In this document: positions 24,350-31,256 of the stretch, in pieces
How the letters are laid out: every line of letters begins with the position of its first letter
Position numbering within the stretch: the stretch's first letter is position 1
Made by a program: the position numbers and the translations under genes
From: an uncultured Opitutaceae bacterium
Lineage (GTDB): Bacteria; Verrucomicrobiota; Verrucomicrobiia; Opitutales; Opitutaceae
Length of the DNA: 32,468 nucleotides
Direction: 5' to 3'
Assembly (NCBI GenBank): GCA_903891325.1
Contig: CAITEC010000085.1
Coordinates: 1 to 32,468 of the forward strand
The notes under the pieces: generated by a model
The model's database searches: none
What the model was told of the DNA's origin: nothing
The model's input: only the letters and a program-made list of their open reading frames with translations

Positions 24350-26503
24350 TCAGTCCAAAGCCGCGGCGAGGTCGGCGGCGGTCACGCGGAAAACGAGGAT
24401 GGAGCCGTTGATCTCGTCGTCGGGGGTGCGGCGCCGCAGGAAGTCGGTGAGCCGCGCGAAACGGTACTCCTCGAAGGAGGCGAGCAGCGGGGCCAGTTCG
24501 TCCATGTCGTACTGGCGAAACGCCGCGGCGCGGGCAGAGGGATCGGCGTCCAGGAGCGGATCCACCTCGGCCTTCAGCCGCCGATAGGTCGCCTCGTAGC
24601 GGCTGCTCCAGGGGCCCCAGGGGCCGGAATAGTACACGGGCTGGAGCATCGTGGCGCTGATGAGATAGGTGCCGGGGGCGAGCCGGAGCTCCGCTGCCTT
24701 TCTCAGGAACACCGCGTGGGTGTCGGTCCCGATTGGGACGACGCCCATCGGGTCGTAGCCCGGCTGTTCCCGCTGGATCCGGGCGAGGTCAGGGCCCGTC
24801 CAGCCAGCGGGAAGGCGGGTCAGCAGCAGGTCCGGGTCGTCCCGCCGATACGGCAGGCCAAAGGAGGTGATGAGCCGCGCATCGACGCCGTGCCAGGCGG
24901 GGCTGGCCATGCCGAAATAGGAGAGCACGTACGGCCGGCCTTCCGGGTGCTCGTCGATGTAGCGGCGGGCCGCCGGCAGGTCCTGCCCCCAGTCGACGGA
25001 GCTGTCCACGAGGTGCCGGTAGGCCTCGCGCGGCCGGATGACGCCGTTCACGTAGGGAAGGTAGTTCGGGAACCACAACGCGGACTCGGCCGCGAGCACG
25101 ACCAGCAGGGCGCAGAGGGCCGCGCCGGCCCATCGCCGGGCAAATCCCGCCGCTCGTCCCCCGTCCCCGAGCCAGCGCGCGGACGCGCCGCAGAGCACGA
25201 AAAGGGGAGCATAGGCCGGGAGCAGGTGCCGGTGCCCGATGTTCAGGTGGCTCGAAACCGCGGCCGCCCAGTACACCACCATCAGCACCCAGAGGGGCAA
25301 GGTGTCATAGAGCGGTGCGGGGATGGGGGCGCCCTGCGGGGCCCGGGTCTTCCACGACCGCCATCCGGTTCCCAGCGCCAGGGTGATGATACCGAGGAGG
25401 GGCAGCGGGGTCTTCACCAGGAACACGTAGGGGAAAAACCAGGGCCACCCCGTCTCGCTGCACGCCCCGTTCAGGAAGGCCCGGCGGATGTCGGCGCGGC
25501 GGAGCACGGTGGCGAATCCGTAAAGCCATGACTCGGGCAGCAGGTGGTGACCCCGGAAAAAGTCGATTGCCGCCCCGGTGGCGCCGGGGTGCGGAAGGTT
25601 GAGGGCGTACGACCACGGGCGCAGGAAGCGCTCGCCGGGTCCCGGATGGGCGAACGCCGAGAACCGGAATCCGTAGGCGGCCCAGATGACGGCCACCACG
25701 ATGGCCGCGTTCGCCAGGACCATGGCCGAGATGGCGGCGGCCCTTCGCGACCGGGATTGGAATTCGCCGCGCCGGGAGCCCAGGTCGAAGGGCAGGGGGC
25801 GACGGTCGATGAGGCGGGCGAGCGCGAGCGCGCCGGCCACCGGCACGATCAGGACGGCCGACATCTTGCAGGCGAAGAGCGCGCCGGCCAGCAGACCGCT
25901 TCCCAGCACGCGCGCGGCGGAGACCCGGTGGAGCACCGCCCACCAGGACCAGGTCGCGGCCAGGAACAGGAGCGCGGCCGCGACGTCCGAGGTCATCAGG
26001 GCGCCGTTCGCCAGGACGCCCGGGTTCAGGACGCAGGCCAGGAGGGAGACCAGGGCCCCGCCCGGCCCGAAGAGCCGGCGCGACCATGCCCAGACAACCG
26101 CGGCGAGGAGGACGGCCAGGACGGCGCACGCGGCGCGGCCGGCGGCGGCCATCGCCGCGGCGTCGTTTCCCGTCCGGTAAAACCAGTCGTACCCGAGGAC
26201 CTGGAACTGCGCCGTGCGCCAGTCGGCGGAGTTCGTCGCGGGCGGGTGGACGGAGCTGAGCGCCAGCGGAAGCCCGGCCACGCGCGCGACCAGCACGCCG
26301 GCCTCGGGACTGAGGCGGTAGTCCCCCGCGCGCCACGCGCTCCAGCCGGCGAGCGCGTACTCGCCCTCGTCGTAGGTGAGGCTTTTTTCGCGGACGCCGG
26401 CCATGAGGGCGACCCAGAACAGGACGAGGATCGCCGCGGCGACCGCGGGCCCCGTCAGCGCCCGGAGGAATCCTCCGTCTTGGGATGATGGCTCGGTTCT
26501 CAT
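24350..26503 (-). CDS. GT39/GT-C-like integral membrane glycosyltransferase
   Basis: 717 aa from ATG 26503; an ATG at 26518 is possible, but the first helix begins only at residue about 18 from 26503. About 11-12 transmembrane helices occupy residues 18-485. Right after helix 1 comes LTYDEGEYALAG, with acidic D45-E46 as in the first extracytoplasmic loop of protein mannosyltransferases and ArnT-type GT-C enzymes. The C-terminal 230 residues are soluble, with HLVDSSVDWGQDLPAARRY. The donor is expected to be a polyprenyl-phosphate sugar and the acceptor a protein, lipid or glycan. The gene is convergent with the esterase gene and divergent from the MFS permease gene (132 bp). Confidence 0.83.
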   Translation of the reverse strand: MRTEPSSQDGGFLRALTGPAVAAAILVLFWVALMAGVREKSLTYDEGEYALAGWSAWRAGDYRLSPEAGVLVARVAGLPLALSSVHPPATNSADWRTAQFQVLGYDWFYRTGNDAAAMAAAGRAACAVLAVLLAAVVWAWSRRLFGPGGALVSLLACVLNPGVLANGALMTSDVAAALLFLAATWSWWAVLHRVSAARVLGSGLLAGALFACKMSAVLIVPVAGALALARLIDRRPLPFDLGSRRGEFQSRSRRAAAISAMVLANAAIVVAVIWAAYGFRFSAFAHPGPGERFLRPWSYALNLPHPGATGAAIDFFRGHHLLPESWLYGFATVLRRADIRRAFLNGACSETGWPWFFPYVFLVKTPLPLLGIITLALGTGWRSWKTRAPQGAPIPAPLYDTLPLWVLMVVYWAAAVSSHLNIGHRHLLPAYAPLFVLCGASARWLGDGGRAAGFARRWAGAALCALLVVLAAESALWFPNYLPYVNGVIRPREAYRHLVDSSVDWGQDLPAARRYIDEHPEGRPYVLSYFGMASPAWHGVDARLITSFGLPYRRDDPDLLLTRLPAGWTGPDLARIQREQPGYDPMGVVPIGTDTHAVFLRKAAELRLAPGTYLISATMLQPVYYSGPWGPWSSRYEATYRRLKAEVDPLLDADPSARAAAFRQYDMDELAPLLASFEEYRFARLTDFLRRRTPDDEINGSILVFRVTAADLAAALD

Positions 26504-26556
26504 GGGGCCAGCGGCCATGGATGCCCAAACCCAACGCTGCCGCAAGGCCTTATCGC

Positions 26557-26585
26557 TTGACGGCTTTCCGGGCCGAGTTTGCAGT
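26557..26585 (+). promoter_or_regulatory. Weak candidate promoter of the MFS permease gene
   Basis: TTGACG (26557-26562) and TGCAGT (26580-26585) with a 17-nt spacer, 51 nt before the ATG in the divergent intergenic region. The -35 matches 5 of 6, the -10 only 3 of 6. Confidence 0.3.
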
Positions 26586-26635
26586 AGGCGCGGCCAATCC
26601 CGGCCGGTTGAACCCCCAACAGCCAGAGTCACCCC

Positions 26636-27916
26636 ATGAATTCACCACGCCTGTTTGCGGCGAGCTGCGTCGCCCTGATCGTCACCGCCATGAGCTTTGC
26701 CCTGCGCACCGCCGCCGTCGGCGCGTGGGCCGCGGAGTTCCATCTCACGTACGAGCAGGTCGGCCTCATCAATGCCGCCGCCTTCTGGGGCTTCACGCTC
26801 GCGATGATCTTCGGCGGCCCCCTGTGCGACGCGCTGGGCATGCGCCGGATTATGGGCCTGGCCTCCCTCGGGCACCTGGTGGGAATCCTCCTGACCGTCT
26901 TCTCGTGGAACTACTGGAGCCTGTTCATCGGCACCCTGGTCTTCGGGATCGCCAACGGCTCGGTTGAGGCGGCCGCGAACCCGCTGATCGCCACGCTCTT
27001 CCCCGAGGACCGGACGACCAAGCTCAACCATTTCCACGCCTGGTTCCCGGGCGGCATCGTGATCGGCGGCCTGGCGGCCTTTGCGCTCGCGAAACTGGAC
27101 CTGGGCTGGAAGGCCCAGTTCTCCACGATGCTGATCCCGCTGGCGATCTACGCCTTCATGTTCCTCGGGCAGGCCTTCCCCCGCACGGAACGGGTGGAGA
27201 AGGGCGTGTCCACCGGCTCCATGTGGGCGGCGTGCTTCAACCCGCTCTTCCTGCTCATGGTCGGCTGCATGCTCATGACCGCGGCGACGGAGTTTGGCTC
27301 GCAGAATTGGATCCCGACCATCCTGAGCAACGCCGGCGTCTCCGGCATCCTGGTGCTCGTCTGGATCACGGGCCTGATGTGGGCGGGCCGGCAATTCGCC
27401 GGCGTCTTTGTCCACCGCATTTCGCCCCCCGGGATGCTGGTCCTCAGCGCGGTCCTCAGTGCCCTGGGCCTGTACGCGATGAGCCGGACGACGGGGACGA
27501 TGCTCTTCGCGACGGCAACGGTTTTTGCGCTGGGGGTCTGCTTTTTCTGGCCCACGATGCTCGGCACGGTGAGCGAGCGTTTTCCCCGGACCGGCGCGCT
27601 GGGCCTGGCGATCATGGGCGGCGCGGGGATGATGAGCGCCAGCTACATCGTGCCGCTGGTCGGCCACTGGTTCGACAACGCGATCGCCGTCCGCGTGCCG
27701 GCGGGCGACACCAAGGATGCCCTCATGGCGGCCGCTCCCGGGACCGCGCGGGCCGCGCAATGGATGCAGATCCAGGCGTCGGCCGGACTGGAATCTCTCG
27801 GCAAGCTCGCAGCGCTCCCGTCCGTCCTGGCCGTCATTTTCCTCGGGCTTTACCTGCTGTGGCGGAAGAAGGCCGCCCCGAGGATTGTCGCGGCGGCCGC
27901 CCCGGCGTCCAACTAA
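26636..27916 (+). CDS. MFS sugar permease (FHS / fucose-glucose permease-like)
   Basis: 426 aa, about 12 transmembrane helices. It has the MFS loop GGPLCDALGMRRIM between helices 2 and 3, and the FNPLFLLMVGCMLMTAATEFG segment after the central cytoplasmic loop. NGSVEAAANPLIATLFPEDR followed by LNHFHAWFPGG in helices 4-5 closely resembles FucP-type proton-coupled sugar symporters. The likely substrate is a hexose or deoxyhexose, and the nearby mutarotase and glycosidases support this. The final stop is followed directly by the stop of the convergent mutarotase gene, with no intergenic DNA. Confidence 0.88.
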   Translation: MNSPRLFAASCVALIVTAMSFALRTAAVGAWAAEFHLTYEQVGLINAAAFWGFTLAMIFGGPLCDALGMRRIMGLASLGHLVGILLTVFSWNYWSLFIGTLVFGIANGSVEAAANPLIATLFPEDRTTKLNHFHAWFPGGIVIGGLAAFALAKLDLGWKAQFSTMLIPLAIYAFMFLGQAFPRTERVEKGVSTGSMWAACFNPLFLLMVGCMLMTAATEFGSQNWIPTILSNAGVSGILVLVWITGLMWAGRQFAGVFVHRISPPGMLVLSAVLSALGLYAMSRTTGTMLFATATVFALGVCFFWPTMLGTVSERFPRTGALGLAIMGGAGMMSASYIVPLVGHWFDNAIAVRVPAGDTKDALMAAAPGTARAAQWMQIQASAGLESLGKLAALPSVLAVIFLGLYLLWRKKAAPRIVAAAAPASN

Positions 27917-29044
27917 CTAGCGCACCGAGAAGCGGTAGATCGTCGTGGACCGGTACACCTGGCCGGGGTGGAGGATCGTCGAGGGGAAGTTCGGGTGGTT
28001 GACCGAGTCCGGGAAGTGCTGGGTTTCCAGGCAGAACGCGTCGTGCTGCTGATAGACGACGCCGTATTTTCCCGTGAGCGTCCCGTCCAGGAAGTTTCCG
28101 CTGTAGAATTGCACCCCGGGCTGGTCGGTCAGCAGGTCCAACGCCCGTCCCGAGGCCGGGTCGTAGACGGAGGCGGCAAGCGCCAGGTGGCCGCCTCCCG
28201 AATCGAGGACGAAATTGTGGTCGTAGCCCTGGGGCTTGTTTGCGAGCCGGCCGAGGTCCCGGCCGATGGGCTTGCCCTCCATGAAGTCCATCGGGGTGCC
28301 CGCGACCGGCGCAATCGCCCCGGTCGGTATCAGGGTGTCGTCGACAGGCGTGAAGCGCGAGGCGGCGAGCCTGAGCACGTGGCCGAGGATGTCGCCGCGG
28401 CCGGAGAGGTTGAAATAGCTGTGGTTCGTTAGGTTGACCGGCGTATCCTTGTCAGTGGTCGCCTGGTAGTGGAGGACCAGTTCATTCGCGTTGGTCAGCA
28501 CGTAGGTCATCGTGACCGACAGCGTCCCGGGATAGCCCTCCTCGCCGTCAGCGCTCGTGTACCGGAACGTCACCCCGGGCGCCCCGTTCGGGCCCTTGGC
28601 CGCCTCCGCCTTCCACACGACCTTGTCGAATCCCCGGAGGCCGCCGTGGAGGTGATTCGGGGCGTTGTTGATCGCCAGGCTGTAGGTCTTGCCGTCGAGA
28701 GTGAACCGGCCCCGGGCGATCCGGTTCCCGACCCGGCCGATCGCCGCGCCGAAGTAGGGGCTCTTGGTCTCGTAGGGCTCGAGCTTGTCGAAGCCGAGCA
28801 CAATATCGCCAAAGGCGCCGGACCGGTCCGGGACGCGCAGTTCCGTGATGATCGCCCCGTAGGTGATCACCTTGAGGGTTACCCCGCTTTCGTTGGTAAG
28901 CGTGTACTGCTCAATCGGGGTGCCGTCGGGAAGTTTTCCGTAGGGCGACTGGGTGGTGCTGGATTGCATGGCTTTTGCGGAAAAGGGGGCCGCAAGGACC
29001 AGGGCGGCGGTGAGGAGGGGAAGCGCGAGCGAACGTGGGGTCAT
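27917..29044 (-). CDS. galM: Secreted aldose 1-epimerase (galactose mutarotase)
   Basis: 375 aa with a cleavable signal peptide (LALPLLTAALVLAAPFSAKA, about residues 6-25). The mature part is a complete GalM: NRIARGRF, NHLHGG (H131/H133), catalytic H208 in NLTNHSYFNLSG and catalytic E340 in CLETQHFPDS, then NHPNFPSTILHPG at the end. It interconverts alpha and beta anomers of aldoses. Periplasmic location suggests it prepares freed sugars for the MFS permease encoded convergently next to it. Length and active site are normal. Confidence 0.95.
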   Translation of the reverse strand: MTPRSLALPLLTAALVLAAPFSAKAMQSSTTQSPYGKLPDGTPIEQYTLTNESGVTLKVITYGAIITELRVPDRSGAFGDIVLGFDKLEPYETKSPYFGAAIGRVGNRIARGRFTLDGKTYSLAINNAPNHLHGGLRGFDKVVWKAEAAKGPNGAPGVTFRYTSADGEEGYPGTLSVTMTYVLTNANELVLHYQATTDKDTPVNLTNHSYFNLSGRGDILGHVLRLAASRFTPVDDTLIPTGAIAPVAGTPMDFMEGKPIGRDLGRLANKPQGYDHNFVLDSGGGHLALAASVYDPASGRALDLLTDQPGVQFYSGNFLDGTLTGKYGVVYQQHDAFCLETQHFPDSVNHPNFPSTILHPGQVYRSTTIYRFSVR

Positions 29045-29048
29045 GGGG

Positions 29049-31256
29049 TCATTGCGTCGGTTGGGCGCCCGGGGAATTGTCTGGGCCCTCGGGTGCGGGG
29101 TTTTGCGGGGTGGATTGGAGCCGGGCCGCCTCGAGGTACTGCTCCCGGCCCTCGGCGGTCCTTCCTGCGATCATGAGCGCGCGGGCCAGGTTGAAGCGCG
29201 CGAGATAGAAATTGGGATCGAGCCTGACGGCCAGCTCAAATTCCGCTGTCGCATCGGCGAGCTTGCCGGTGGTGGCCAGCGCAATGCCCAGGTCGTTGTG
29301 GGTCCTTGACAGCCCGGGCTCGAGCCGGAGCGCCGCCCGGTAGTGCCCGATCGCCTCCGGGAATCGGCCCATCCCCGCAAGGAGCACGCCCAGGTTGGTC
29401 TGGACGTAGACCAGGTCCGGCTCGAGCGCCAGCGCCCGTTCGTAGACGGGGATGGCATCCTCGGGGCGCCCCGCGGCGGTCAGGGCGGCCCCAAGGTTGT
29501 AGTCGACGTCCGGGTCGCCCGGGTTGAGGCGGCGGGCCTCGTCGAAGGCCCGGGCCGCCTCGGCGTAGCGCGCCTGGTGGCTATAGGCCTTGCCGAGATT
29601 GAATGAGGCCTTGGCCAGCGTGGGCTCGATGCGCAGCGCCTCCCTGAATTCACCGATCGCCTCGTCCCACTGGCCCGACTTTGACAGGCCGATTCCCAGG
29701 TTGTTGTGGGCTTCCGGGTAACCCGGGCTGATCACAAGCGCCCGGCGGTAGAGCGCAATCGAGGCGGCGGTTTTCCCCTCGTCGGCCAGCGCCAGCCCGT
29801 AGTTGCACAGGGCGCGCGCATTGGTCGGCATTTCCGCCGCCGTCGTCCCCCAGAGGGCCGCCGGGCTCCGGTAGTCCCCGTTGCGGCGCTCCGTTGCGAA
29901 CCCGAGCGCCGCCGCTGCAGCCACGCAAAGAACGAAATACAACGGGGTCAGGCCGCCAGAAGTAAAAAAACCGGCATTTTTTACTTCTGGCGGCCTGACC
30001 CCTTGCACGAGCAGGAATGACCCGGCGACGACCGCGAAGACGAGGGGCGCGAGCGCGAGGTAGACCCGGTGTTCCGCGATCACCTGGACAATGACGGGAA
30101 TCACCGAGGTCGGCGCAAGGATCGCCAGGAAGAAGGTCCCGGCGAACCCCAGGGGCCTCAGCGACGTGCGGATCAGGCAGGCCGCGGAACCGATTACCAC
30201 GAGCGAAACGACCAGGATTGACGGCAGGATCTCGGCCGGTGAGCGCACGAGCGCCAGCCCGTAGTCGAAGACAAGGGGCCGCGGCCAGAACGCCAGGGAA
30301 AGGTAATGGCCGACGGCGTAAAACTGGGTCAGCCAGTACCTCGCGGGATCGGAGGCGTTTGCGATCCCGGCGGTCGCATTGCGCGAACCCGACCCTGATA
30401 CCAGCCAGGCGAGCAGCACCCACGTGAGCGCCAGACCGGCGTAGAATCGCCACCGAACCAGGGCGGCCCGGAAGCTGCCCGAGACGAAGGTGCGGTCGTA
30501 GAGAAAGATAATGAGCGGGGCGGAGACCATGACCTCCTTTGTCGCCATACCGAGGGCGCAGGCCCCAACCGCCAGCCATCCCCACACTTTCCGTCCTGCG
30601 CCCGAATCCTCCGAAGTCCCGCAAGGCGGGACGCAGGAGGACGTAACAGCTGAAGCCCCCCCCGTGGTGATCGTGACATTATCCGTCTCCACCCCGGCAA
30701 GCGGGGTTCCGCCGGATGCTTTACCTGCGAAGCGTATAAAGGCATAGAGAGTAAAGAGGTAAAGCAGTCCCATCAGGGATTCGGCCCTCTGGATCACGTA
30801 GGTGACAGACTCGGTCTGGAGGGGGTGGAGGATCCAGATGAGGGCGATGCAAAATGCGAGTCCTGTGCCTTCTCGTATGCCCATTCGCGGGAGCGTTCTT
30901 CGGGCGATGCCGAAGAGCGTGAGGCCGGCGAGGATGTGGATCAGGAGGTTGGTGGCGTGGTAGCCCCAGGGATTCGTGCCGCCGAGGGCGTAGTTGATCG
31001 CCAGGGTGAGGTTGACGACGGGCCGGCCGCTGACCGTGTAGCCGCCCGTCGGGGGGGAGAGAACCGTCTTCAGGTTCCACAAGTGCCGGATCGTGGGGTT
31101 GTCCACGATCGTGGGGATGTCGTCGAACTCGAAGGGGGCGGAGAAGCTGTTGTGGTAGGCTGCAAGGGCGGCGCCCGCTATGAGGGCCCCGGCCAGAAAG
31201 GTGAGGGTCGCGGGCGGCGAACCCGGTTGCCTGGGTGCAGGATGCTCGGGCTTCAT
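29049..31256 (-). CDS. TMTC-like membrane protein with C-terminal TPR repeats (copy 1)
   Basis: 735 aa from ATG 31256, overlapping the upstream paralogue stop by 4 nt; the longer open frame is a shadow. Residues about 17-460 hold around ten transmembrane helices. They include the extracytoplasmic FEFDDIPTIVDNPTIRHLWN and LHPLQTESVTYVIQRAESLMG segments typical of TMTC/DUF1736-type GT-C proteins. Residues about 480-715 are about seven TPR units (for example EAHNNLGIGLSKSGQWDEAI). TMTC proteins are protein O-mannosyltransferases in animals; bacterial relatives are mostly uncharacterised. Two loops carry foreign-looking insertions: residues 178-223 (hairpins and an eight-base homopolymer in the DNA) and 419-438 (a perfect palindrome). 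The frame survives both, so the protein may still be functional. Confidence 0.85.
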   Translation of the reverse strand: MKPEHPAPRQPGSPPATLTFLAGALIAGAALAAYHNSFSAPFEFDDIPTIVDNPTIRHLWNLKTVLSPPTGGYTVSGRPVVNLTLAINYALGGTNPWGYHATNLLIHILAGLTLFGIARRTLPRMGIREGTGLAFCIALIWILHPLQTESVTYVIQRAESLMGLLYLFTLYAFIRFAGKASGGTPLAGVETDNVTITTGGASAVTSSCVPPCGTSEDSGAGRKVWGWLAVGACALGMATKEVMVSAPLIIFLYDRTFVSGSFRAALVRWRFYAGLALTWVLLAWLVSGSGSRNATAGIANASDPARYWLTQFYAVGHYLSLAFWPRPLVFDYGLALVRSPAEILPSILVVSLVVIGSAACLIRTSLRPLGFAGTFFLAILAPTSVIPVIVQVIAEHRVYLALAPLVFAVVAGSFLLVQGVRPPEVKNAGFFTSGGLTPLYFVLCVAAAAALGFATERRNGDYRSPAALWGTTAAEMPTNARALCNYGLALADEGKTAASIALYRRALVISPGYPEAHNNLGIGLSKSGQWDEAIGEFREALRIEPTLAKASFNLGKAYSHQARYAEAARAFDEARRLNPGDPDVDYNLGAALTAAGRPEDAIPVYERALALEPDLVYVQTNLGVLLAGMGRFPEAIGHYRAALRLEPGLSRTHNDLGIALATTGKLADATAEFELAVRLDPNFYLARFNLARALMIAGRTAEGREQYLEAARLQSTPQNPAPEGPDNSPGAQPTQ
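29944..30002. repeat. Palindromic repeat, perfect 26-bp arms, inserted in frame
   Basis: Left arm 29944-29969 begins GGGGTCAGGCCGCCAGAAGT and ends in A6; right arm 29977-30002 is its exact reverse complement; the loop is ACCGGCA. Read as coding sequence on the minus strand it gives GVRPPEVKNAGFFTSGGLTP, a peptide with no counterpart in the tandem paralogue at this position, where the same two helices are joined by a different loop. The ends GGGGTCAGG...CCTGACCCC recall palindromes associated with REP-type or IS200-like elements. A second copy starts at 32457. Confidence 0.85.
30607..30641. repeat. Hairpin within the loop insertion of TMTC-like copy 1
   Basis: A core perfect hairpin GTCCCGC, AAG, GCGGGAC (30616-30632) is extended by outer arms TCCTCC (30607-30612) and GGAGGA (30636-30641), with three mismatched positions between. 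It lies inside codons 178-223, which encode a Ser/Thr/Gly-rich stretch between two transmembrane helices. It looks like another REP-type palindrome fixed in a coding loop. Confidence 0.55.
30691..30707. repeat. Second short hairpin in the same loop insertion
   Basis: ACCCCG, GCAAG, CGGGGT: 6-bp perfect arms with a 5-nt loop, 50 nt from the first hairpin. Between them is a run of eight C (30656-30663), G8 in the coding strand. Confidence 0.45.
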
